From assembly GCA_963718065.1 (NCBI GenBank), contig CAVQYE010000002.1:1-64000 (forward strand): a stretch of DNA of 64,000 nt, in the 5' to 3' direction. This document shows positions 8,498 to 16,537 of the stretch, one piece after another. The notes under the pieces were generated by a model. The model was not told the origin of the DNA, did not search any database, and worked only from the letters and a program-made list of their open reading frames with translations. The translations under genes and the position numbers were made by a program. Source of the DNA: CAVPGP01 sp963718065 (lineage in GTDB: Bacteria > Actinomycetota > Thermoleophilia > Gaiellales > Gaiellaceae). Each line of letters begins with the position of its first letter. Position 1 is the first letter of the stretch.

Positions 8498-9265
8498 ATG
8501 ACGGAGCCGTTCTACGAACGCGTCGGCGAGAGCCGGTATCGCGCGACGGGGTCGACCGAGGGGCCGTGGAGCGCTGAGCAGCAGCACGGCGGGCCGCCGT
8601 CGGCGCTCGTCGCGGGAGTGATCGAGCAGACGGCGCCGCAGGAGGGAATGTCCGTCGTCCGCATCTCGCTCGACTTTCTCGCCGCGGTGCCCGTCGGCGA
8701 GGTTGACGTGTCCGCCGAGGTCGTCCGCGACGGGCGTAACGTCCAACTGCTGGCCGGTGAGCTCACGGTGGAGGGGCGGGTGTGCCTGCGCGCGACGGCC
8801 TGGCGCCTGCGCGCGCACGAGCTCGGCACCGAGGCAGCCGCGCCGGAGCCGTCACCGCCGCTGCCGGACGTCGCCGGCGAGTCGAGCATCACCGCCTTCG
8901 GCTACGGCCGCGCCACCGAATGGCGGTTCGTCGCGGGCGAGTTCGATGCACCGGGGCCGGCCGTCGCCTGGTGCCGGTTCGACGGTCCCGTCGTCGCAGG
9001 CGAGGAGCCGACCGGGTTGCAGCGTGTCCTGATCCCGGTCGACGCCGCGAGTGGAATCAGCGCCGCAGTCTCGTGGGGCGACTACGCGTTCCCGAACGTC
9101 GACCTGACCGTGCACCTGCACCGGGCACCCGAGTCCGAGTGGGTCTGTCTCGACGCCCGGACGATCGTCGGCCCGTCCAGCGTCGGCCTCACGCACACGA
9201 CGCTCTACGACGAGCGCGGCTTCATCGGGGTCGCGGCTCAGACGCTCTTCGCCGCGCCGCGCTAG
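8498..9265 (+). CDS. acyl-CoA thioesterase family protein (TesB-like double hotdog)
   Basis: A 255-residue protein starting at ATG 8498. The N-terminal hotdog half has GPWSAEQQHGGPPSALVAG, the typical substrate-pocket segment, and VVRISLDFLAAVPVGEVDV. The second half has LTVHLHRAPESEWVCLDARTIVG, then GLTHTTLYDERGFIGVAAQTLF, matching the conserved end of TesB-like thioesterases. It would hydrolyse acyl-CoA thioesters in the cytoplasm; chain preference cannot be read from the sequence. It stands alone, 52 bases before the ABC exporter genes. Confidence 0.85.
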   Translation: MTEPFYERVGESRYRATGSTEGPWSAEQQHGGPPSALVAGVIEQTAPQEGMSVVRISLDFLAAVPVGEVDVSAEVVRDGRNVQLLAGELTVEGRVCLRATAWRLRAHELGTEAAAPEPSPPLPDVAGESSITAFGYGRATEWRFVAGEFDAPGPAVAWCRFDGPVVAGEEPTGLQRVLIPVDAASGISAAVSWGDYAFPNVDLTVHLHRAPESEWVCLDARTIVGPSSVGLTHTTLYDERGFIGVAAQTLFAAPR

Positions 9266-9317
9266 CGGTCAGCGGTTCGATTCCGCCTCCCTGCCGCGCC
9301 TCAGCGAAGATGTCGGC

Positions 9318-10227
9318 TTGGAGAGCGGCAACTCAACGGTTGTCGTCGCCGAGCGGCTCTCGAAGGAGTTCGGGAAGCTGCGCGCCGTCGACGACCTTTC
9401 CTTCCGGCTCGAGGCCGGCACGATTACCGGCTTCCTCGGCCCGAACGGCGCGGGCAAGACGACGACCCTGCGCATGCTGCTCGGCCTGGCGGCGCCGACG
9501 ACCGGCACGGCGCAGGTGTTCGGACAGCGGTACGCGGAGATCGACCGCCCCGCGCTGCGCATCGGCGCCGTGCTCGAAGCGACCGACTTTCATCCCGGGC
9601 GGAACGGCCGCAACCATCTGCGCTCGCTGGCCTATGCGGCCGGGCTGCCGTCGTCGCGCGCCGACGAGGTTCTCTCGCTAGTCGAGCTCACGAGCGCCGC
9701 GAAGCGCCGCGTGAAGACCTATTCGCTCGGCATGCGCCAGCGTCTCGGCCTCGCCGCCGCGCTCCTCGGAGACCCGGAGCTGCTGATCCTCGACGAGCCC
9801 GCGAACGGGCTCGACCCTGAGGGCGTTCGCTGGCTGCGCGAGTTTCTGCGGCGGTTCGCCGCGGAGGGGAAGACCGTTTTCGTCTCGAGCCACGTCCTCG
9901 CCGAGGTCGCACAGGTCGTCGACCGGGTCCTGATCATCAACCGGGGCCGGCTGGTCACCGAAGGGCCGCTCGCGGAACTGACGGCCCAGGTCTCTGGCGG
10001 CGTCCACGTCCGTTCGCCACAGGCGCGAGCAGCTCGCCCAAGCGCTCGCGCGCGACGGGGTCGAGATCGACCGGGCCGGCAACACGCTCACCGTGCGCGG
10101 CGCCTCGAGCGAACAGATCGGCGAGGCCGCGGCCGCCGCCGGCATCGTCCTGCACGAGCTGTCACCGGCTGCGAGCTCGCTGGAGGACGTCTTCCTCGAG
10201 CTGACGGGCGGCTCGGAGCCCCGGTGA
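9318..10227 (+). CDS. ABC-2 type transporter ATP-binding protein, one frameshift
   Basis: A CcmA/DrrA-type ATPase starting at TTG 9318, with no strong ribosome-binding site. Walker A is GPNGAGKTT near residues 39-47, the signature is YSLGMRQRLGLA, Walker B is LLILDEPANGLDP, and the switch His is in VSSHVLAEV. The frame shifts near 10015; the true C-terminus continues in the next frame (REQLAQALARDGVEIDRAGN) and ends ASSLEDVFLELTGGSEPR, normal for the family. Its TGA overlaps the GTG of the permease gene, so the two form an export pair. The substrate is unknown. Confidence 0.85.
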
Positions 10228-10958
10228 TCGACCGCCTGCGCTCGGAGTTCCTGAAGCTCCGCTCGACGCGGACCACGCTTGGCCTCGCGCTCGGGATGCT
10301 CGCGTTCATCATCTTCATCGCCCTCGTCCAGGGCTACACCGACCAGGAGTTCTCGCTTTCGCAGGCACGCGAGCAGCGCAGTCTCTTCGGGATCGGCGGC
10401 GTCTCGACGCTCTTCGCCGCGCTCGTCGGCGTCATGGCCGTGACGAGCGAGTTCAGGCACGGGACGATCCGGCCGACGCTCCTCTTCGCACCGCAACGGT
10501 CGCTGCTGCTCGTGGCGAAGGTGCTCGCGAGCCTGCTGATGGGACTGTTGTTCGGCCTCGTCGGCGAGGGTGCCGGCTTCCTCTTCGGGGTTATCCCGCT
10601 CCAGACCCGCGGCATCCCATTCGCACTCGACGGCGGCGACGTCGCCGCGCTCGTCTTCGGCACGGCCGCCGCCTCGATGCTCTGGGCCGGGGTCGGCGTC
10701 GGGGTCGGGGCGCTGATCCGCAGCCAGGTCGGCGCGATCATCGCGCTCTTCGCGTGGCTTCTTGTGGGCGAGAACATCCTCTTCGGCCTCGTGCCAAGTG
10801 TGGGCCGCTACTCGCCAGGCCCCGCCGCCCAGGCCCTCGCCGGCGGGCTGGACGACAATCTGCTGCAGCCGCTCACCGGCGGTATCGTCCTCGCCGGGTG
10901 GGCCGCCCTGCTCAACATCGCCGGCGGCGTGATGCTTGCGCGGCGCGACATCGACTGA
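10224..10958 (+). CDS. ABC-2 type transporter permease
   Basis: A 244-residue membrane protein starting at GTG 10224 within the GTGA overlap with the ATPase stop. It opens with RLRSEFLKLRSTRTTLGL, the usual coupling segment of ABC-2 permeases, followed by about six hydrophobic segments (LALGMLAFIIFIALV, GVSTLFAALVGVMAV, VLASLLMGLLFGLVG, AAASMLWAGVGVGVGALI, VGAIIALFAWLLVGENIL, GGIVLAGWAALLNIAGGVML). With the ATPase it would make a homodimeric exporter. The first loop contains SEFRHGTIRPTLLFAP, conserved in the family. Confidence 0.87.
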   Translation: MIDRLRSEFLKLRSTRTTLGLALGMLAFIIFIALVQGYTDQEFSLSQAREQRSLFGIGGVSTLFAALVGVMAVTSEFRHGTIRPTLLFAPQRSLLLVAKVLASLLMGLLFGLVGEGAGFLFGVIPLQTRGIPFALDGGDVAALVFGTAAASMLWAGVGVGVGALIRSQVGAIIALFAWLLVGENILFGLVPSVGRYSPGPAAQALAGGLDDNLLQPLTGGIVLAGWAALLNIAGGVMLARRDID

Positions 10959-11022
10959 CAACCGGCGCGGCGCTTCGTCGTCGTAGAAGAATGGCGGGAC
11001 AGTCGAATCGGAAGGAGGCGAG

Positions 11023-11379
11023 ATGGCGGACCCAGTCACCTGGTTCGAGATCGTCGGCAAGGATGGCAACAAGCTGCGCGAGTTCTACTCCCAGCTCTTC
11101 GGCTGGCAGTTCACCGATCCCGGCGAGATGAACTACGGGATGATCGAGGCCGGCGAGGGCGGCATCGGCGGCGGCGTCGGGCAAGTGCCGCCGGGCGAGG
11201 ACGGCCACCTGACCGTCTACATCTCCGTCGACGACCTCCAGGGCGCGCTCGACAAGGCCGAGCAGCTCGGCGGCACGACCGTGATGGGCGTCACCGAGAT
11301 CCCGGACATGGTCACCTTCGCGCTCTTCAAGGACCCCGAGGGTCACCTCGTCGGATTGGTCAAGCCGCAGCAGCAGTGA
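11023..11379 (+). CDS. VOC (glyoxalase/bleomycin-resistance) family protein
   Basis: A 118-residue VOC-fold protein with ATG 11023 preceded by GGAGGCG. It opens VTWFEIVGKDGNKLREFYSQLFGW and ends VTFALFKDPEGHLVGLVK, the two halves of the fold. His and Glu residues at the usual metal positions (DPEGHLVGL) are visible. Family members bind a metal and act on small metabolites or bind antibiotics; no specific substrate can be named. Its stop overlaps the next gene's GTG, placing it in one operon with the AhpD-like pair. Confidence 0.85.
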   Translation: MADPVTWFEIVGKDGNKLREFYSQLFGWQFTDPGEMNYGMIEAGEGGIGGGVGQVPPGEDGHLTVYISVDDLQGALDKAEQLGGTTVMGVTEIPDMVTFALFKDPEGHLVGLVKPQQQ

Positions 11380-11621
11380 CAGGGCGCTACGACGAGCTGA
11401 TCGGCAAGCTCGAGGCCGCCGCGCAACCCGGCGGGCCTTGTCCCGACGGAATGGAGGCGTACCTCGAGAAGGTGCGCCTCCACGCGTACGAGGTCGTCGA
11501 CGCGGACATCGACGCGCTCCGCGACCGCTACTCGGAGGACGAGATCTTCGAGCAGACGGTCGCGGTCGCCGTCGCGTCCGGGCTCGAACGCCTCGCCGCG
11601 GCACGGAGGGCGGTCGCTTGA
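11376..11621 (+). CDS. small AhpD/CMD-like helical protein, partner of the next gene
   Basis: An 81-residue protein starting at GTG 11376 within a GTGA overlap. Its second half (RLHAYEVVDADIDALRDRYSED, then EIFEQTVAVAVASGLERL) resembles the helical segment that follows the redox motif in carboxymuconolactone decarboxylase/AhpD-like proteins. It has no CxxC of its own; the single Cys is in GGPCPDGMEAY. It overlaps the AhpD-like gene in a TTGA junction. Tight coupling suggests the two products form a hetero-oligomer, which is inference. It could also be a detached remnant of a duplicated CMD domain. Confidence 0.6.
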   Translation: MTGRYDELIGKLEAAAQPGGPCPDGMEAYLEKVRLHAYEVVDADIDALRDRYSEDEIFEQTVAVAVASGLERLAAARRAVA

Positions 11622-12162
11622 GGCTCGCGGTCATCGACCGGAACTCCCCGAGGTCCCGCTCGGCGTCGTACGGACGCTTCGGTACCGCTCGGAGATCTTC
11701 GGCGCCCCGTTCTCGGATGCGACGGACGCAGCCCTCCGCGGGCCGTCGGAGTGGAGCCCGGGCGAGCGTGAGCTCTTCGCCGCGTTCACGTCGGTCCTCA
11801 ACCAGTGTCCGTTCTGAACGAACTCTCACGGCGCGGTCGCGTCGTACGTGCTCGGCGAGGAGGTGTGGGAGGGCGTCAAGCGCGACTGGCGGACGGCGCC
11901 GGTCTCGCCGCAGCTCCGCGCGACGCTGGGCTTCCTCGAGACGATGACGCTTCGCCCCGACGAGCTCGGGCCGGAGGACGCCGGGGCGGTGCGCGCGGCC
12001 GGTGTCAGCGACGAGGCGCTCGAGGACGCGATCCACGTCTGTGCGCTCTTCAACATGATCGTCCGCCTGGCGGACTCGCTCGGCTGGGACGTCCCGTCTC
12101 CCGAGGCGTTCGCCGCCCGCGCCGAGACCATGCTCGCCACGGGTTATTTGCTGGAAGGATGA
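11618..12162 (+). CDS. AhpD/carboxymuconolactone decarboxylase-family peroxidase, probable selenoprotein (in-frame TGA = Sec)
   Basis: The TTG at 11618 lies 8 bases after GGAGG and overlaps the previous stop (TTGA). After RLAVIDR the frame shifts near 11640, where one G seems missing, and continues ELPEVPLGVVRTLRYRSEIF, then GERELFAAFTSVLNQCPF. A TGA follows at 11815-11817, then TNSHGAVASYVLGEEVW and a complete CMD C-terminus (VSPQLRATLGFLETM, VCALFNMIVRLADSLGW). Reading TGA as selenocysteine gives C-P-F-U-x-x-x-H, the CxxC...H catalytic motif of AhpD-like peroxidases with Sec replacing the second Cys (about residue 67 of 181). A SECIS-like hairpin follows at the right distance. Such enzymes reduce peroxides through the Cys/Sec pair. 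If Sec is wrong, a TGC-to-TGA error is the main alternative. No selA, selB or tRNA-Sec gene lies in the window. Confidence 0.75.
11828..11845 (+). promoter_or_regulatory. bacterial SECIS-like hairpin after the in-frame TGA
   Basis: Immediately 3' of the TGA at 11815-11817, bases 11828-11834 (acggcgc) pair with 11839-11845 (gcgtcgt): seven pairs including one G-T wobble, closing a four-base loop ggtc. The loop starts 17 bases after the TGA. In the E. coli fdhF SECIS, from memory, the loop GGUCU starts 18 bases after UGA, so loop sequence and spacing agree closely. Confidence 0.7.
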
Positions 12163-12169
12163 CGCCCGC

Positions 12170-13102
12170 GTGCGCATTTGCCTGATGATCGAGGGCCAGG
12201 AGGGCGTCTCCTGGGAGGAATGGGTCGCTCTGGCTCGGGCCTGCGAGGAAGCCGGGCTCGAGGGGCTCTTCCGCTCCGACCACTACGCCTCGCTGATGCG
12301 TGAGGAGGAGCGCGGCTCGCTCGACGCGTGGGCGACGCTGACGGCCCTCGCCGGCGTGACGGAGCGCATCCGGCTCGGCTCGATGGTCTCGCCGGCGACG
12401 TTTCGCCATCCATCGGAGCTCGCCAAGGTCGTGGCGACCGCGGATCATGTCTCGGGTGGCCGCGTCGAGCTCGGGCTCGGCGCCGGCTGGAACGAGCGCG
12501 AGCACGCTGCGTACGGCTTTCCGTTCCCGGAGCTCTCGGTGCGCTTGGCGATGTTCGCGGAGCAGCTGGAGATCGTGCATCACTCCTGGACGGAGCAGGT
12601 CTTCAGCTTCGAGGGCGCGCACTACCGGCTCGACGCGGTACGCGCGCTTCCGAAGCCGGTGCAACGACCACGGCCGCCTTTGATCGTCGGCGGCTCGGCG
12701 AAACGCGGCACGGTGGAGCCCGCTGTCCGCTTCGCGGACGAGTACGACACGACGTTCGCCGGGCCGGCCGAAGCGGGACGGCGGCGGGAGCGGATCACGG
12801 AGGCGTGCGAGCGGGCGGGGCGCGACCCTGCGTCGCTCGTCTTCTCGGTGATGACCGGCTGCGTGGTCGGCCGCGACCGGGACGAGGTGCGGGAGCGCGG
12901 GCGCAGGCTCATGGAGCGCACCGGCGCGGACGGAGACGTCGGCGAGTTCCTGCGGCAGCGAGCCGAGCACACCGTCGTCGGCACGCTCGAGGAGGTACGC
13001 GAGCGGCTGGCGGATTACGAGGACGCCGGGGTGGAGCGAATCTTTTTGCAGCATCTCGTCCACAGCGACCTGGAAATGGTCGCTCTGCTCGGCGAGCTCT
13101 AG
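12170..13102 (+). CDS. LLM class flavin-dependent (F420-type) oxidoreductase
   Basis: A 310-residue luciferase-like monooxygenase-fold protein, GTG start 12170, seven bases after the AhpD-like stop. Visible blocks: ARACEEAGLEGLFRSDHY near residue 22, IRLGSMVSPATFRHPSELAK, VSGGRVELGLGAGWNEREH, LPKPVQRPRPPLIVGGSAKR, and a C-terminal TVVGTLEEVRERLADYEDAGVE. The GAGWNEREH and PPLIVGG blocks are typical of actinobacterial F420-dependent members. The substrate is unknown. Its place after the CMD peroxidase pair suggests a shared oxidation or detoxification role, which is inference. Confidence 0.85.
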   Translation: MRICLMIEGQEGVSWEEWVALARACEEAGLEGLFRSDHYASLMREEERGSLDAWATLTALAGVTERIRLGSMVSPATFRHPSELAKVVATADHVSGGRVELGLGAGWNEREHAAYGFPFPELSVRLAMFAEQLEIVHHSWTEQVFSFEGAHYRLDAVRALPKPVQRPRPPLIVGGSAKRGTVEPAVRFADEYDTTFAGPAEAGRRRERITEACERAGRDPASLVFSVMTGCVVGRDRDEVRERGRRLMERTGADGDVGEFLRQRAEHTVVGTLEEVRERLADYEDAGVERIFLQHLVHSDLEMVALLGEL

Positions 13103-13128
13103 CCCCACCTGGCCTTTCAGGAGGTATG

Positions 13129-13194
13129 CACACAGGTGTGTCGCCGGCGACACACAGGTACCTATCCAGCGGCACACAGGTACCTATGCGCCGC
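13129..13194 (+). repeat. 22-bp tandem repeat, three units
   Basis: The motif cacacaggt recurs at 13129, 13151 and 13173, exactly 22 bp apart. The second and third copies extend to cacacaggtacctat. The array fills most of the 115-base gap before the phosphoribosyltransferase gene. The spacing of about two helical turns would suit tandem protein binding, but this is a guess. Confidence 0.75.
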
Positions 13195-13217
13195 CGGCCG
13201 GCCCCTAGAATCCCCCG

Positions 13218-13715
13218 ATGGAGCCCGAGCGCGAGATCATGACCTGGGACGAGCTCGGCTCCGGCGCCCGCGAGCTCGCCGAGGCGGTCCACCTCGACGG
13301 CTACCGCCCGGACATGGTGCTCGCGATCGCCCGCGGGGGCCTGCTCGTCGCCGGCGCACTGGCTTACGCGCTCGACGTGAAGAACACGTACACGATGAAC
13401 GTCGAGTTCTACACCGGCATCGACGAGCGGCTGCCCGTGCCGATGATCCTGCCGCCGGTGCCCGACCTGATCGACCTCGACGAGGCGAAGATCCTGATCG
13501 CCGACGACGTCGCCGACACCGGAGAGACGCTCGCCACGGTGCACGACTTCTGCGCCGGCAAGGTCGCCGAGGTGCGTACCGCCGTCCTCTACGAGAAGCC
13601 GCACTCGATGGTGAAATGCGAGTACGTCTGGCGGCGCACCGACCGCTGGATCGACTTCCCCTGGAGCGCTCAGGCACCCGTGACGCAGGCCGGGGCCACC
13701 AGCGTTCTCGGCTAG
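13218..13715 (+). CDS. phosphoribosyltransferase family protein (purine/xanthine type)
   Basis: A 165-residue PRTase starting at ATG 13218. It contains DMVLAIARGGLLVAGALAYAL and the PRPP-binding loop LIADDVADTGETLA near residues 93-106. The shortness and WDELGSGARELAEAV start resemble the Gpt-like phosphoribosyltransferases of archaea and actinobacteria. It probably transfers phosphoribose to a purine base during salvage. The neighbouring nucleoside-type ABC importer (13.8-18.6 kb) supports a purine role. Confidence 0.8.
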   Translation: MEPEREIMTWDELGSGARELAEAVHLDGYRPDMVLAIARGGLLVAGALAYALDVKNTYTMNVEFYTGIDERLPVPMILPPVPDLIDLDEAKILIADDVADTGETLATVHDFCAGKVAEVRTAVLYEKPHSMVKCEYVWRRTDRWIDFPWSAQAPVTQAGATSVLG

Positions 13716-13762
13716 CCCATGCGTTTCACCGAACCCGCCTAGTCGGCCGCCGACCTGTCTCG

Positions 13763-13768
13763 TATAGT
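13763..13768 (+). promoter_or_regulatory. possible -10 element of the importer operon
   Basis: TATAGT at 13763-13768 in an otherwise GC-rich gap, 65 bases before the first gene of the ABC importer. No convincing -35 element sits at the usual distance. Confidence 0.3.
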
Positions 13769-13833
13769 CGCGGTTCGGCCCGGCGACGCGGGCGGGCCGG
13801 AGCAACGCCCCCTGGAGGAGAGGAAAATGACGC

Positions 13834-14947
13834 ATGAAGAAACGCAAGCACGCGCTCGCTGCGCTGCTCTTGGCGATCGGCGCCTTCGCCATGATGCTCG
13901 TCGGCGCGACGACCGGCTCGGCCAAGCAGCAGGCCGCTTTCAAGGCCGCCTGGATCTACGTCGGCCCGCACAACGACGGCGGCTGGTCGCAGGCGCACGA
14001 TCAGGGCCGGCTCTACGGTCAACAAGGCGCTGGGGTCGAAGGTTCAGACGACCTACAAGGAGAACGTGCCGGAGGGGCCGCAGGTCTCGCAGGTCATCGA
14101 CAGCCTCGTCCGTGACGGCAACAAGATCATCTTCGCGACGTCGTTCGGCTTCCAGAGCGCGATGAAGGCGGCCGCCGCGAAGAAGTACCCGGACGTCAAG
14201 TTCGAGATGGCGACCGGCACCTACACGTCGAAGAACATGGCGGAGTACTTCGGCGCCGGCGAGGACGCGATCTACCTCTCCGGGCATGGCCGCCGGCGCA
14301 GCGACCAAGAACGGCATCGATCGGCTACATCGTGCCGTTCGCGATCCCCGAGGTGATCCGGCACGCGAACGCGTTCGCGCTCGGCGCGCAGGCGATCCGT
14401 CCGAACGTCGAAGGTGAAGCTCGATCTGGACGAACTCGTGGTTCGATCCCGGCCAAGGAGAAGAAGGCGGCCGAGAGCCTCGTACTCGGCCGGCGCCGAC
14501 GTGATCGGGCAGAACGTCGACAGCCCGTCGGCCGGCCAGTACGCGCAGTCGGAGGGCGTTCCGTGGGTCGGCTACGACTCGAACGCGAAGAAGTTCGCGC
14601 CGACGTCGTGGCTGACGGCAGCGGTCTACAACTGGGGCCCGTACTACACGAAGCGCGTCAAGGCGGCGATGAACGGCACCTGGAAGACCGGCTTCTACTA
14701 CGGCGAGCATCAAGGACGGGATCATCGAGCATCGCCCCGTATCGGCCCGAAGGTCTCGGCCGCGACGAAGTCGACGATCGCGGCGAAGAAGGCGGCGATC
14801 AAGGCCGGCTCCTTCTACGAGTTCGCCGGCCCGCTCTACGACCAGAGCGGCAAGCTCCGCGTCCCGAAGGGCAAGCGGATGACGGTCAAGGACCTGTACG
14901 CGATGGACTGGCTCGTCAAGGGCGTCGTCGGCAGCGCCAAGGGCTAG
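13834..14947 (+). pseudogene. BMP-family (Med/PnrA-like) nucleoside-binding protein, many frameshifts
   Basis: Start ATG 13834 after GGAGGAGAGGAAA. A signal peptide (LAALLLAIGAFAMMLVGATT) is followed by AAWIYVGPHNDGGWSQAHDQG, the hallmark start of BMP-family substrate-binding proteins. Further blocks read VSQVIDSLVRDGNKIIFATS, YPDVKFEMATGTYTSKNMAE, YIVPFAIPEVIRHANAFALG, DVIGQNVDSPSAGQYAQ and VPWVGYDSNAKKF. At least eight single-base excesses must be removed to join these, near 14019, 14285, 14324, 14411, 14430, 14450, 14484, 14706 and 14730. Conservation on both sides of every break points to sequence errors. The protein would capture nucleosides outside the cell for the ABC importer encoded next. 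The type reflects the broken frame as given. Confidence 0.8.
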
Positions 14948-15003
14948 ACCGTCCGCAGTGGCCGAATGACGTAGCGCCCACGGCCGCCCCCGCCAGGGCG
15001 GCC

Positions 15004-16537
15004 GTGTCGCTCCGCGGGATCACGAAGCGCTTCCCCGGCGTCGTCGCGAACGACGACGTCGACTTCGAGGCCGCCGAGGGCGAGGTGCACGCGCTGCTCG
15101 GCGAGAACGGCGCCGGCAAGAGCACGCTCTCGAACATCCTCACCGGGCTCTACCGGCCCGACGAGGGCGAGATCCGCCTCTACGGCGAGCCGGTGCGCTT
15201 CCACTCGCCGCGCGACGCGCTCGACGCCGGCATCTGCATGGTCCACCAGCACTTCCGGCTCGTGCCGCCGTTCACGGTCGCCGAGAACGTCGTCCTCGGC
15301 GACCACCGCGACGTCGGCAAGAAGCTGTCCTGGTCGACCCGCGCGAGATCGAGCGAGCGGGTCGCCGAGCTCGGCGCGCGCTACGGCATCGCCGTCGACC
15401 CGCGCGCGCAGGTGTGGCAGCTCTCGCTCGGCGAGCAGCAGCGGGTCGAGATCCTGAAGGCGCTCTACCGCGAGGCGCAAGATCCTGATCCTCGACGAGC
15501 CGACCGCGGTGCTGACGCCGCAGGAGGCGGAGTCGCTCTTCGAGACGCTGCGCGCGATGGCCGCGGAGGGCCGCACGATCGTCTTCATCTCGCACAAGCT
15601 GCACGAGGTGATGGCGGTCGCCGACCGCGTGACCGTGCTGCGCGGCGGCAAGTCCGTCGCCACCGTCGCAGACCGCGGACTCGACGCCGCAGCTCGCTCG
15701 CCTCGCTGATGGTCGGACGCGAGGTCGAGAGCGCACGGCGCGAGCGAGCACGGGCGCGACCTGGGCGACGTCGTGCTCGAGGTCGACGGCATTTCGGCAC
15801 AGGGCGACCGCGGCGACGACGGCGCTGCGCGACGTGACGCTCGAGGTCCGCGCGGGCGAGATCGTGGGCGTCGCAGGCGTCGCCGGGAACGGCCAGCGCG
15901 AGCTCGCCGAGGTGGTGACGGCATGCGGGCACCCGCGAGCGGCTCGATCCGCGTCGCCGGAAAGCACGCTGCGCGGCGGCGATCCGCGCGCCGCGATCGG
16001 CGCCGGCATCGCGCACGTCCCCGAGGACCGGCTCGGCACGGCGTCGCGCCGAGCCTCAGCATCTCGTCGAACGTGGTGCTGAAGTCGTATCGCGGCCACG
16101 AGGGCTCTCGCGGGCCGATGCTCCGTCTGCGGCGCGATCCGCGAGCAGGCGGCGAAGCTGATCGCGCGCTACGACGTCAAGGCGCCGGGCCCGCAGACGC
16201 CGGCGCGCCTGCTCTCGGGCGGCAACCTCCAGAAGGTCGTGCTCGCGCGCGAGTTCTCCGGCGAGCCGCGCGTGCTGATCGCCGCCTCGCCGACGCGCGG
16301 GCTCGACGTCGGCGCGATCGAGACGGTGCACGCACTCCTGCGCGAGGCCGCTGCGGACGGCGTCGGCGATCCTGCTGATCAGCGAGGACCTCGACGAGAT
16401 CCTGCGCGCTCGCCGATCGCATCGTCGTCATGTACGAAGGGCCGTCGTCGGCGAGCTCGGCGCCGATCGCGACCGTCGAGCAGCTCGGCCTGCTGATGGC
16501 CGGAGGCACGTCGACGCCGGAGCGGCAAGCGGTTGAT
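15004..16537 (+). pseudogene. nucleoside/simple-sugar ABC transporter ATPase (two-domain), frameshifted
   Basis: A duplicated ATPase of the RbsA/NupO type. Likely GTG start 15004: VSLRGITKRFPGVVANDDVD. Domain 1 has GENGAGKSTLSNILTGLYRP, MVHQHFRLVPPFTVAENVVL, the signature LSLGEQQRVEILKALYREA and a Walker B recovered only after a frame change (ILILDEPTAVLTPQEAE). Domain 2 has GVAGNGQRELAEVV, HVPEDRLG, LLSGGNLQKVVLAREFSGEP and SPTRGLDVGAIE, the expected degenerate second site. Some ten indels lie between 15330 and 16470. The gene ends where the first permease gene begins (about 16533). It would power uptake with the two permeases downstream. Confidence 0.75.

Noticed and set aside
13129..13194. 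A short CRISPR array.
   Set aside because: The period is only 22 bp with no spacer-repeat alternation and no cas genes nearby.
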